Origin: Polytrichum commune
Taxonomy: Eukaryota; Streptophyta; Polytrichopsida; Polytrichales; Polytrichaceae
NCBI GenBank assembly: GCA_950295325.1
Contig: OX485804.1
Location: 13,392,001-13,456,000 of the forward strand
Reading direction: 5' to 3'
Length of the DNA: 64,000 nucleotides
In this document: in pieces, positions 23,831 through 36,085 of the stretch
Numbering within the stretch: position 1 is the stretch's first letter
Layout: every line of letters starts with the position of its first letter
Notes under the pieces: generated by a model
Databases searched by the model: none
Told to the model about the DNA's origin: nothing
What the model saw: only the letters and a program-made list of their open reading frames with translations
Position numbers and translations under genes: made by a program

Positions 23831-26480
23831 AAAATTGGGTTAAAATTTAACAATACATGTACAATTTCAATGACAAAAATACAAGTGAAAATATATATAC
23901 CTAAAAGGTACAATTATATATAGTCATGAACATAAGTATACAACAATTAACCCCTACCATTATAGGTATAATGCAAAACCCTAGCATTCATCAATAAAGT
24001 GGTTGAGAACTTTTCATTCCCCCTGGTGGCACTCATAAGCATATGAGTCTGCAGTATACTGTATGTCACAGAAGCCAATGCAATTATTGTTTCTACATCT
24101 ACCATCCATGGGGTATGACACATAAGTCAAATGGCTGCAATCACGTGAAACCATGTGTGGCGAGGGCACAATTGTTTGGGGGGTATAATCTTGCTTGCAA
24201 ACAATTAAATGACCCACTCTCAATTAACTAATTTTCTAATTGTGCATGTTTTGCAGTAGCAATCAATTACTTTGAAAGGTTGGGGTTAGTCATTTTCATG
24301 TACCATATGTATATTTTCAAATCAAGAAGTTGATGGTCACAGGAGTGCTATGCCCTATGATTATCCTCCACAAGTGACTGATTCCAGTTGGTTGTTTGAT
24401 TGAGGCCAAACCTTGGCTCATTTCAATCACCATCTCAAAAGGCAAAGCCAATAAGTCATTACAATGCGGTTTAGCCTCAAAATTTCATCCACTATGGGTG
24501 GGAGGGGGGAATGTTTACACGAGAACCCTTTTGCAAGAAAATTATACCTTCATATCTTAGAAATAATATAAATCTAATTTCATGGAATTTATAACACCCT
24601 ACATTATTTTGAACTCAAAGTCACATATTATGTGGGGCCTATTTTATTTTGAAACCACTTCGATTTTTTTGATACTATCATTAAAAATTGACCCTATCTT
24701 TGGTCACACATGATTTCTAATTTTCAGAGAGTGTCAGCCCCATGCTACCATCAAATAATCTATAAGATCATAAGTCCACTTATTGTTGGATCCTTTTTTT
24801 ATACCATTATAAACCAATCTCCATGCCTGATTCTAGACCTTGCAATCCTTAGAACTTGCAACAATTGCGAACTTGAAAATGCTTGATCCAAATTGATGAC
24901 ACATTGGAGGTTACTAATGATACGAAAACATTGAGAGAAAACCCACATGGGAATCGGCACCTTTGCAGTTTCAATGCCACCCATGATTTAATGAAGTCAT
25001 CAACTACATGCATCAACCACAAAGAAGTGCCACAAAGAAGCGCATGCCGTTCTTCTTGCAACCCTAAGCAAGACGTGGCTTTATTCTCAACTCAACAACC
25101 CCTTCCAAAACCCTAATATTGCCTTTTCCATACATACATGAATGATATAAGGAAATGAGAAAATAATTCATCTTAATTTCATCCAATATTAAACACTTAT
25201 CCCATAAAGTCTAGTGACCCTACTGTACAAGTACAAATGTTATATATTTTCTAGAGATCCTCCATACATGTACATAACTACAAGTTATAATTTGTGTAGC
25301 ATATGTGTATGCAATATTGAAAAGGTCAAATTAATACCCCTTGCACACTCACATATACTCATGTGTGTTATAAAAGGTCAGCCCCCCCCCCCCCCGGAGA
25401 TCATGGTTTGCAATGGTAAGGAGTTTAGGTTTCACATATAAATTGGCAACCTTAATTTGAGTCAATTGATCTATAGATAAAGTTGGACTACCATTTATTT
25501 CACTATCAAACCCCAACGGGGTAGACTTTAAGGACATTGGAAACTTAAACGACATGCATGGGTGGCTATGAAATAAACCCCATTATATACAATAATTTTA
25601 TTAAAATAAAAATAAAAATGCATGTGTACTAAGAATAGGCTTAAAATGGACTCATATATTTCACACGAAGTTTTAAAATTTAATGTGATAAATGCCTCCA
25701 CTACATACACAAATTCTACATCTTGAATAAGTAAAGCCCTTTACATGTATAACCCACTTTCACTTTCTCATAAAAGATTTGCTGAACATTTTGTTAGACA
25801 TAGGATATAACTCATGGTGATCTAACCTTAAAATAAACATCACTTGAATGAAACAAGGTAAGCTGGGTGAAACTAGCACATATATTGTCAAAAAAATTCT
25901 TTAGACTTTAGGGACCCCTTTTATGCATCGATCTTTACTTCAAAAATCTTAAAAGCTTTCATTAATGTACACACTAGTGAGAAAACTATACCTCTCTCCC
26001 ATATGTGTATTTTGTACACTAATGCCTCAAATAATACCCCTAAGCCACAATAAACTTCACATTTTAAAAGTGTATGCTTTAAAGTCTAATAACACTACTA
26101 TATAAGTACAAATGTTTACATGTTTCAAAGGTCCTCCATACATGTACATAACTTTGAGTTTTAATTTGTGTAGCATATGTTTACATAGTACAACAAAGTT
26201 CAAATAAATATCAACACTATATTAGGTAATTAGAGACTTTTTTGGTCATTTTGAGACATTTACATATATATAAGAACATAGAAACAACCACACAAATACT
26301 AGGGAATGGTGTGTGAAACTAAAACATGAGAACATTTAAAAGTGGCGATTTACATGAATACATGCACAAATGAAGGCAAAACTCAATAAATAACTCAAAT
26401 TAAGATGGTTTCGGTAGGACAACCCTAAGATGAGACAATGTTTGAGGAGAAATGAGATATTTATATTAAGGGAAATAGAT
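23831..26480. other. AT-rich intergenic DNA with an internal repeated block
   Basis: No gene supported. The block gtacaaatgtt...ggtcctccatacatgtaca and onward through aatttgtgtagcatatgt occurs at about 25218-25370 and again at about 26095-26215 in the same orientation. The block cccttttatgcatcga...gtacactaatgcctcaaata at about 25907-26045 recurs at about 35592-35722. A 14-base poly-C tract lies at 25382-25395. Confidence 0.6.
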
Positions 26481-26637
26481 TTTACAAGGTTTGGTCAAAA
26501 AAATAAAGTAGCAAACGAGTGCCACATAACTGCTCTCTGTGTAGGACATAGAAACACTTTAATTTGATGCATAAGGTGCCTTTAGAATGGGTTAGTATCG
26601 GATTGGACGCAACCAACAAACCAACTAAACAAAGGGC

Positions 26638-26655
26638 GGGGGGGGGGGGGGGGGG
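26638..26655. repeat. Poly-G tract of 18
   Basis: An uninterrupted run of 18 G. It produces a false Pro run when the minus strand is translated. Confidence 0.95.
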
Positions 26656-28720
26656 TAACATGAGAAGGACGACCAAAAGGAACGGAGGAACAAGGTTGGG
26701 AAAATGCAACTCAATGTAGGCTATAGTGTACCTTGAGACGTGTGATAGTCGGGCTAGAATCAACATGGGTGGCAATGCGCTGTGGGGACTTATGGGGATG
26801 GGCGCATCCGGTGTCAATGAAATGTCCATCCAAAGCCTTTGGTAAGGCGCCATGTTGCCGCTGGACCGAGAGGGGGAGTCCTCGCCACAATTGTGTGCAT
26901 GGATGACCCTTTGAGTGGTGACAGGGACGGCAAGAGGCGAAAGATTTGCTTGGGCGGGGGGTTGTCCACGACTATCACACACCTCTTCATGAGGAGTGCC
27001 CGAAACACCATGGGCACAAGGGGGACCCTAGAGTGACACCCATGACTTGTGGCGCCATTGGTGAGAGGGCCCAAGTGATCCTAGTGTGGGTGAGGGCCCC
27101 GGGCGTTGAGAACGCCTCCCACTCACAGAGACTAGGAGTCACGAGGGTAGGGCCATAAGCTATAAGTAGCTCATGGCGTCCGGATTCTAGAATGCTCAAG
27201 AACACCTAAATCGGAGGCGTGAGCTAGGAGATATGACAATTTGAATGGGGCGGTGCCTAGGGACAACAATGACCTAGAAGTGGCGCATGGGGCTGCCTAC
27301 GTTGGAACAACCATAAGTTCCTTAATCTTTGCTTAAATTAGGCAACAGAGGAGTCTATTAGCATATACTCTAAGAACATATGTCAATGGAATGATGGAAA
27401 CAAAGATCATACAACAAAGTTATAGAGATCTGAAGTTGTTGGGGGCTTTTAGCCCCAACGGCTAAGGGAAAATGTCTACTTGGCCCCAACCCTTAGGAGA
27501 GAAACAAAAGATTTTTTGATGGTGGGGTAGGGGCTCTGCCCAAAGTCCTAGAGGCTTTTATGGGTGAGGCGATGTGGCCGACTGAACCCGGCAATGTGAT
27601 GATCAATTAAAGATTGGAATTCCATGGACTTCCATGGATGGAAGTCCACATCTAATCATTGGCTACCGACTAAGGGGAGAGTCCCGAATGCAAGTGTAGG
27701 AGGGTTAATCACCGGCCTATGAGCTTGGAGGTTCAAGGTATTGAGGGCTAATCATGCACATGGGTGGAATGTGAAGGGTTAGCGCTCATGACCCTTGCTA
27801 GAATTGAGAAACGATCGAGATAGTTAAGGGGACCTAGCAAGGGTTGCGACAACGACGCTAGCATCCAAAGGGCTCCTTGGAGTAGTCGATTGTGCATGCC
27901 GCATTATAGAAGAGCCTTTGCAAGTTGGAGTCATGACGGCTTCGACCAAGTCCTTGAAAAGGTAGTGGACAAGACATAAACCAAAATAGAAGGAGGAGGG
28001 GCGAGGGGGAGAGGGAAGGATATAAGAAAATCAATATACGGCCAAAACACAACTACACACGACAAATTCCATTTTGTGTGAGCATGTAATTTTTTGTACA
28101 TGTAGCCCCTTGGTTCCATGTATCTTTCCCCTATCGGGTTATTCCCTAAGTATTGGGCGATGGGGAGCCCGGTCCTGATGAGCGCATGAATGTATTTGAC
28201 AAGGTCCATAAAAAATTAGTCCTAGACCTTCTCAAATGTCCATGTAGGGCACACTATGAAGTTGGTGGTGGGGTTCAAGATGTTCTTGGAGAGGTTGTCA
28301 TCCGCCATGAAGGTGTTGTCACAAGTAGGCTGCAAATCATAAGGCACCCTATCATGATGGGGCGTTGGTCTCAAAATATGGGTTTCAATATCTTCACGTA
28401 TTGGTTGACAACGGGGTTATTGGGCTTCTTAACAATTCTCCCATCTAGGGTCAACAACATCTTGCATGACTCCTGCACTAGGACCATGCAAGGGGGCTCA
28501 ATGTCCTTGAAGATGAACTCTAGGATGGCATGTGTATTCTCCGATTTCATGGAGTTCCAAATGGTCACCCACCATTTGGATTGGGCACTCTGGAGGAATT
28601 GGCGGAGTCCAGTCCGCAAGTAAACAAACTTCCTCTTGATGTATGTGGGGAGCCACCATAGTCCATTAACTCAAGCTTAGAGAAGGGGAATGTTGGGGCA
28701 TGTTGGGGCCCTAGGACAAT
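26656..28720. other. GC-richer island with broken coding-like stretches, unidentified
   Basis: Base composition is visibly richer in G+C than the flanks. On the minus strand a frame around 28660-28360 reads plausibly as protein (KFVYLRTGLRQFLQSAQSKW, SENTHAILEFIFKDIEPPCM), and a second frame around 28209-27931 follows after stops. I recognise no domain, and the frames are not joined by clear splice sites. A decayed transposon or pseudogene is possible. A tract reading gggggcttttagcccc at about 27442 is a short palindrome. Confidence 0.3.
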
Positions 28721-30219
28721 GCACACATTGGACCACGACCCCGTTGAGATCCAAAATTAATTAGGAACCTCCGCTTAACCAAGGTGGTAGGGGTGGGAAA
28801 GATCGGGGGAGCAGCCACGCCGTGCTCCATGCATTGGGAGTAGCAAACTATGTTTTGTGCCCTACGAAGACAAGGGAGGGCAACGGCTAGGTTATGCTAA
28901 ATTCACTTCAAACATTATTTAGGCAAAATAAGGGCATGTAAAATATTTTTGATGAAGAGAAATTAGAATGCACGTCACAAACCATTCAAGAGGGCAAACA
29001 AATTAATACATATATTCAGATAAGGAAATATAAAAGGAGGTCAAAATGAATGTTTTATTTTTGAAAGCTCTATGTACAATTTGGTTTGAATGAGCACTTC
29101 AACAAATCCTAAGTCATGATCTCCAAAATTGATATTGTGCCTAGCTGCATGGAGGACATTGGGTGGGCACAAGGGGGGTGAGGGTGAGCGTAGCTAGGGA
29201 ATAACCGCACACTGCCCAGACATGACATAAGATGTTTGGGTTGGCTGACCCAAATTACAAGGATTTAGTGAATTACCTCGTCTTGGTCATGCATAGTAGT
29301 CACAAAAGCCTCCACCCTTTCGGCACTTGGTCTATTGTGCCACCGACATTGCCAACAACATCAACAACTTGCTCCTACATAGGCTGAGTGTCAGACCTTT
29401 GTCCCTAGCCAGCCTTTACATGTTAATCATGCATTGGATTATCGACTAGATTGGGAGTAGAAGTATCACCAAGCCCTTGCAGACCTTCAACACCTAACAT
29501 GATAAGCCACACTAACCTCAATAACAAAACGAATGCACATAGTGGTCTAAGACAACAAACCTAATATAGATACTTATTTGAATCAGACACCTATAGTTGA
29601 TTAACGTGTGCTTACGTGTGACTCTAAGAACAAACATTATAAAGACATGTGTTGAAAAGAAATTAGACCATGTCCTAATAATTTGTTAATGAATTATAAT
29701 TCTAGGTTCACTACCTAATTCACAATGAGCATGATAGAGAGGACGTACATGAACATTTAATAAGAGGGAAGATCTTCACTTTAAACTCCAGAAATAATGA
29801 CAAAAATTAGCTACAGCCTGCAGCCAAGCTACTTGGATTATTGATCATCTCATGGCGATGGCATGTTTTGTATTCTACAAGGAGTGAATTATTTGTGGGA
29901 CAAACTAAAAAAACTAAAAAATACCAACTCACTAACATTGATTAGGTGTCCACTAAGCCTCAACTATTGACAACTTACCACTTGACAAAGCTGGGCATTT
30001 ACGCACTTGAGTCCTGCATTATTTCTTCAAGCGACACTGATGTGCACTATTAAGTCGATCCATGCTAATGTATTGATGGTCCACATTATTGTGAGTATAT
30101 GTTACCACAATGGTATAATACACAAAATCTAAAATATTTTCTCTCTCTAGTTGTTGTACATATGAATAAACAAAGTAATAAGTTTTTGTGATTAGTTTGA
30201 CGTAAGATAATTTGCGTCA
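28721..30219. other. Intergenic DNA, nothing recognised
   Basis: No supported gene, repeat copy or inverted repeat was seen on either strand. Confidence 0.4.
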
Positions 30220-30443
30220 TGTCTGGGGAGATTTTTAGGCATACTCGGTCAAAATCGTAGTGTTCCCAAGTCCAACTGGCTACATGTTGTGATCTTTCCG
30301 TTTACTTCTACTAATTTGAGGCATATTCCATAGATTCCTCTAATCCGATCCGTAAAGTTCCTGAAGTCTTCAACTTCAAGCGGTCATTTCTCAAACTCAA
30401 CTGGTTCACCTGTAACTAGCGGTTGGTTCTACCTGTTCTCTAA
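30220..30443 (+). repeat. Dispersed 'ACCGGTT' repeat family 1, copy A
   Basis: One of five ~225-bp copies sharing ordered blocks: tgtccngggagatttttngg, ccaagtccaaccggttacat, cctgaagtcttgaacttcaa, tttctcaaactcaaccggtt, and ctgtaactagcagccggttc followed by ttcattg. This copy is the most diverged and lacks the clean ttcattg end. Confidence 0.75.
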
Positions 30444-31385
30444 TTTACATGGGCAAGGAGTCCATCTATTCACGAGGTCAACCTGATTGCACACATCATT
30501 TAAGAGCCGTCTACCTTAGATGAGGAATGTGACGTGAACTAAATGCCTTACAACTGCTTTCAGACTCACATCCATATCAGACTCAAGCGGTTGATTGATA
30601 AACCATGGGTTCATATGCAGAGAAGGTAGCAAGCAAGCGCCCCACGTCGTACGACTCAACGTGACTTGGAATTATGTCCCTAGCTCGGCTGTATTAAGTT
30701 AGTACATCCGATCAGATGGTTTCATACATTGAAGCATGTAAGTTGCTTTTTGTGATGATCTGCTCAACTAACAACTGTTGTGATGATTAATGGGTAGCTA
30801 GGCGCTCTTGATCCAAACAGACAGACAGACAGTAAAGTGGTCCTTCCAATTTTCAAGTGAGTGAGTGAGGAGTTTAGGAGAGAATGCCACTTCAGGATGA
30901 AGTGCAGGGATGGACTCATTTGGCCAACTTCACCTGGCCCTCGGTACTTACTTTCTTCCACACATAGACAGTCTACATGATATACACAGACTCCACCAGT
31001 GTCAGCATCCACTTTGTGAGAGAGTACGTGCTGTGCGATAGGGAGGAGTCACTACTTGGGTACACCCTAAACTCCGTAATATCAACCTCCATAATGTCAC
31101 TCACTGTCTAATATCTTGAAACCCTAGGAAACAGATGTTCGTAGTTCAAATCTCTCTCCTTATTGTCACCTTTCTTTCCTTTATATCACATATTTTGTCA
31201 TTAATGCAAACTACCAAAGAAGTCAACTCACACCTTTGCATTGCACCATATGTCAATATGTGGAGTGTCACCTTCTTGTGCTTGTTGTTGTTGTTGTTCT
31301 TCTTATGCCACTTGTTGAATGTTGGTGCATGCCTATGCCACATCGCTTGGGAAGGCCAAGTGAAGTGGACCACACCACATCATTT

Positions 31386-31545
31386 AATGTGTTGCACTTT
31401 GTGTTATTCCATAATGTCACATGCTACACTAAATCTATAGTATCATGCACCCATGTTAACACTACAAAACTCCATAATATCACGTGCACTTTGGTTGCCA
31501 CATGTATGATGCTACGGAGTTTAGAGTGTATTTAATTTTTTGTGA
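31386..31545. repeat. Repeat family 3, copy 1
   Basis: ctttgtgttattccataatg then tcacatgc, catgcacccatgttaacact, cgtgcactttggtt and ggagtttagagtgtatt recur in the same order at about 35915-36085. A (gtt)n run lies just upstream at about 31281-31301. Confidence 0.75.
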
Positions 31546-33713
31546 CGTCAGAGGTGGAGGTCTTAATAATCATCAACTAATACAAACTGGGCCCATAACA
31601 TTCATAAAGAGAGAATTAGTATAAGTTCACCAACTTCACCTGGTGGTCACATCCTCATTTGGATCCTAGGGTTAGGCTCATGACCGGAAAATCACTAGGT
31701 CAGGGTCTATTGTAGACCGGTGTTTAGCATGCTGATACTAATTCTGTATTCTCTCTTTATACCGGATGAATAGGTATATGGAATCTTTAGCAAACTTTAT
31801 TTGAGTTGTTTTGTGTGCGTGTCAAGAAGAATAACATTGTAAGATAACGATCTAACACTATCTACCGAACAATCATATCACAATTCGTATTTACATCAAT
31901 TGTACAATTTTAAAGTATTGTATGTTTGAGGCCCATATCGTGTTCCAAAGCCCTTTAGGAGTTGGTCTGGCACATATGTCAGTACCTACTTTAGGGTGGT
32001 TTTGCAACTTGCACTTGAAGAGGACGAATAATCCATGGTTAGATTGATGGTGAATTTATCTAGGTTTGGGCTAACAAACATGTTTCTATATACTTGTTAT
32101 GGGGAGGCTTAGACAATTGGGCTTGAAACTTGCTACATCCCAAACTAGCACTTCATTGAAGGCAAATTGTTGTGTATCGATGACAACCACCTAGTGGGAC
32201 TTAGTGAACTCGCAAAGTTGCTATCATTGCACAACTAATGGTTGCAAATATCCTTAATTTTCTAACAACCTAAGTGCAGAACACATCCAACATAGGCCGT
32301 CTATGGGATGCCCTAGACCCCTTGCCCACGGGGTGTTAGGGTTCAGGGTGGGGAGTAACCCAACCCTTGGTCCTAGGAACATGCCCTAAACTACGACAAC
32401 TTACCACTACTGCTCACTAGTGTTGGGACCCTTAATTGGGAGTTTGGGGCATGCCCTTATTGGTGTGGGTAGCTAAGGAGGCCAAATGCCTCCATGGGGA
32501 CTAGCCATATTATTCCCATTTGTAGGAAAAGTCCTAGGACACCATCCCGTAACTTCACTACCTTCTCTACACGTATTAAATTTAGGTACTTCATGCATGG
32601 CCCCCTCTGCATTGTCAAAGAATGGATTGTCCACCCAAATTGAAGCCAAGTACCACTTCTAGGGCTATGATTTTGACATTTAGATAGAAGCGTCAAATTT
32701 TGTTGGTGACCCAATTTTAGCACCTACTTTTTTTTTTCCCCCTTTTCAAACAACAACCATCCATTGCTCGGTGAGCACCCCCCCAAATATGTTTTTCAAT
32801 CTTGTTGAAACTTGTGATGGTATGAAAAAAGCAAGCTGACATGGAGTTCAGTTATGTCCATAATGATTGTACAATATAAGCGAATTTGCAATCCTGTAAC
32901 TTCGTCTAAAGATGTAGCTGTTTAGCATCAGAATTCGGATGTCATGCTCTACAAAATGCGTGCATGTGCTATCTATAATGAGTGTTTAACTTGCAAGAGG
33001 AACCGCATACTCAATTTTTTACAAATATAAACTTAATGTAGCACTACATGGTTTACTTCAATTAGTAGTCCAGTTCCCACACTAACTGAAATGCAAAAAC
33101 GCATACGGAGGCAAGGGGAGCGAGAACTCCTGTTGCCTGCAGGATCCAGCAGCAGTCTCACACAAATGGCAGTACTACGTCATCTGATCAAGTGGGTTGA
33201 CTAGGGCCTACAGCACTGAAGTCCTAGTTGTAATAAGTGATAGTACTCCTACTAAATAAGTACTTATTACAAACCCAAGTCGGCCATATCTTTCTCCACG
33301 CTGCAGATAGATGAGCCACAGTGCTGCTGCGCGGCCGCGCTTTGAGGTTGATCACTTAACTTGTTGTTGTTACTGGAGCTTGTCGTCCGTACCCTAGCTA
33401 AGTCATGCTGCTTAGATAGTCTAAGTGAAACTTAGCCGTACTAAGTTACAGGGCGCGCCCTATCTAATCCAGCTTCAACATAATCTGGTGTTGTCAGGGA
33501 TACAATAATAATAAGTGGGGACCCTCCTATGCTAGTTGCCAGCCTCCTGGTGGGAAAGGCCAAGTGCAAGACGACAGTGCCTGAGCTTGGCGCTCTTGAA
33601 AGCAGGAGCTTGGAGAACGTGCTGACTGAGGAGGCCCCGGACACCATCAGGCTCATGAATGGCGATGACGTCTCCTTCGTTTTTGGCATGGAAGATATAT
33701 AAGTAGGTAACCG
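31546..33713. other. Intergenic DNA, nothing recognised
   Basis: Short unlinked open frames only. A ccc/ggg-rich patch at 32.28-32.46 kb has no family signature. Confidence 0.4.
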
Positions 33714-34160
33714 TGTCCAGGGAGGTTTTTGGGCACAGCCGGTCGAGATCCTGGTGTTAATTAATTACCAAGTCCCACTGGTTTTTCTTGAGTAAACTGG
33801 GGTGTGTTCTGTAAACTCCTTGACATTGTTGGGTACTTTTCCTGAAGTCTTGAACTGCAACCAGTTGTTTCTCAAACTCAACCAGTTCAGCTGTAAGTAG
33901 CAGCCGGTTCTCCCTGTTCATTGGTAGGTAATCTTCAATGAACGGGGAGAAGCGGCTGCTACTTACAGATGAACCAGTTTAGTTTGAGATCTAAGTGGTT
34001 GAAGTTCAAGACTTCAGAAAAATTACCAAACATTTTCAAGGAATTTACAGAAGAAACCCCAGTTTATTAAAGAAAAACCGGAAGATGTCAACATGTAGTC
34101 GGTGGGACTTGGAAACACTAGGATCTTGACTGATTGTGCTCCAAAATCTCTCTGGACATT
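33714..34160. repeat. Head-to-head pair of family 1 copies (B and C) forming a ~447-bp palindrome
   Basis: Copy B (33714-33923, plus) and copy C (33936-34160, minus) meet at their ttcattg ends across a 12-base spacer, gtaggtaatctt. The junction reads tccctgttcattg / spacer / caatgaacgggga. Each arm carries the full family 1 block order. Arm similarity is high near the centre and lower outward. Confidence 0.85.
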
Positions 34161-35076
34161 GGTAATGTTGCAGCAATGTGTCAATTTACCTGGCCTGCAG
34201 CATGACATGGCTAACTTACTTACGTACCCGCGCACTCATGAATGGCAGAGGTCTTCCGAGTGAACTTTAAGAGCATCTCCATGGGTCTCCTTTATTACTC
34301 CAGCAACTGTCATTTCCAAGGCAGGGAGATTTTTTCTTTTTCTTTTTCCTCATTTTTCACAGGGAGGGCAGTATGCGATCTACTCAACAGAGGAGTAGCT
34401 GTTTACACCCACAATATTGGGTGGAGGATGAAATCTAAGGATGCAATTCATTTGTTTATCCAAAAAATAGGTACTTTCATCCAAAAGAGAGCGATGCACT
34501 TCAACGATATCATATGTCCATAAAGATGGAATATGTAGTCGAATATTTCATCCACACAAAAGGGTTTAGCGCTTTGAGCGAAATATAGCGCTCCCCCCCC
34601 CAAAAAAAAAATTAAAAAATCAATAATTCAAGGTGTTTAAAGAGTTGTTTATGTCAATAATATTGCAATTTGCTCCTCAACAACCTTATAATGGAGGGAG
34701 ACAAGGGCTAGGGAAAATCTTAGGCCCTGGAAATCTAGCCCTCAAGTAAGAGCATCTCAACAATTCCCTTTTACTAGCCTTGAAACCATCACATTCAACT
34801 TGTAAGTGTTGGATTTTCCATCACCGCAGCTCCTCTAGAATCGTATACCGTAGAGAGCTCTCTATTCCAACCAAAAAAAATTATGTTTCTTTTAAGCTTT
34901 GCAACCATCATGTCCAAGGTGCACAAGTCGTTTTGCCATTACTGCTCCTTTGAAACCATATATTGACGGGAGAATGGGCATGTGATGTACGTGGATTAAA
35001 AGATTTAATGTTGGATTATGCAAAAAAGAAAGACTAACCCTATTTTGTTGTACTTAGCATGTGAGCAAATGATGAT
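34161..35076. other. Intergenic DNA, nothing recognised
   Basis: AT-rich, with a few A and C homopolymer runs near 34.59 kb. No gene or repeat copy identified. Confidence 0.4.
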
Positions 35077-35388
35077 TGGAGTTAGACAACTCCAAAGAAA
35101 GAATTGGGTCAAACAACCCAAGAGAGAACGGTGCACAAGGGCTACACAACCCATGAAGGAATTGTGTAGGGGAGTTAGATAGCTCCCGATTGAAGATCTT
35201 TGCGTTGGAGTCAGACAACTCCAACTAGGAGTTAGACACCTCCCTCTGGAAGATCTTTGTGTTGGAATTAGACAACTCCAACCAGAAGATATGAATTGGA
35301 GTTAGACAACTCCCGCTAGATGGATGTTATAGATTGGAGCTAGATAACTCTCAATGAATAAATCTAGTTGGAATTAGACGGTTCGAGT
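35077..35388. repeat. Array of about ten short hairpins with a shared AGAC-type loop
   Basis: Units such as TTGGAGTTAGACAACTCCAA (35077), TTGGGTCAAACAACCCAA (35104), GGGCTACACAACCC (about 35139), GGGAGTTAGATAGCTCCC (about 35170), TTGGAGTCAGACAACTCCAA (35204), GGAGTTAGACACCTCC (about 35228), TTGGAATTAGACAACTCCAA (35262), TTGGAGTTAGACAACTCCC (about 35297), TTGGAGCTAGATAACTCTCA (about 35334) and TTGGAATTAGACGGTTCGAG (about 35369) recur every 22-37 bp. Each is a self-complementary stem around a 4-5-base loop. In some units both stem strands differ from the others together (GGAG/CTCC versus GGGT/ACCC). Linkers also partly repeat (aagatctttg). Confidence 0.85.
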
Positions 35389-35437
35389 TAGAGGATTGTG
35401 ATTGAGCCAAAAGATGAGAAAAATTCATATGGTGAAA

Positions 35438-35461
35438 TTATATATATATATATATATATAA
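35438..35461. repeat. (TA)n microsatellite
   Basis: About eleven TA units immediately downstream of the hairpin array. A poly-A tract of about 23 follows at about 35814-35836. Confidence 0.9.
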
Positions 35462-35591
35462 GAAAGATTTAGTCTAAATTTAGTAATATGTGAGATTTCT
35501 AAAAGTGTCTCGTAGACACTATGGATAACGATGGATAAGACTATGAGTGCCTTTGGGGTATAAGAGAGAGTGTTGATTTTTCCTTTAAACC

Positions 35592-35722
35592 TGAGGTCCC
35601 CCTTTTATACATCGACCTTCACTTCATAAAACTTAATAGCCTTTTTAGATCCACACACTAGAGAATAAAATACCTCTCCATGTTGTAAATTATGTACACT
35701 AATGCCTCAAATAATAACCCTT
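35592..35722. repeat. Copy of the block at 25907-26045
   Basis: cccttttatacatcgacctt, cttcataaaacttaatagc, acacactagagaataaaata and gtacactaatgcctcaaata follow the same order as at 25.9-26.05 kb. Confidence 0.7.
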
Positions 35723-35914
35723 CTTACACTCACATTAGTTCATACATGGTATGAAGAGTCCATGCCCCGGGGATGACAGTCACTTTCCAAAAGAAAAGGC
35801 TTACGATAGGGGGAAAAAAAAAAAAAAAAAAAAAACTTATAAATTGTAATTCAAACCGCACACCCGCACGCATCACCTTGCCATTAGTGTAATTATTGTC
35901 ATAATTGCAACGTT

Positions 35915-36085
35915 GCAACTTTGTGTTATTCCATAATGTCACATGCCACACACTAGATGCTCTTTTTAATCACGCACCCATGTTACTAACACTACTCAAA
36001 TCCTTAGCATCAGGTGCACTTTGGTTAATTACCACAAGCGTGTTGTGGACGGGGTTTAGAGTGTATGTTGATTCTTGACTTGCCG
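35915..36085. repeat. Repeat family 3, copy 2
   Basis: Colinear with 31386-31545: ctttgtgttattccataatg, cacgcacccatgttactaac, ggtgcactttggttaatta and ggggtttagagtgtatg. Confidence 0.75.

Noticed and set aside
26482-26982. 166-aa minus-strand frame with a Pro run
   Set aside because: The Pro run is the 18-G tract. No domain, no splice sites and no homologous motif recognised.
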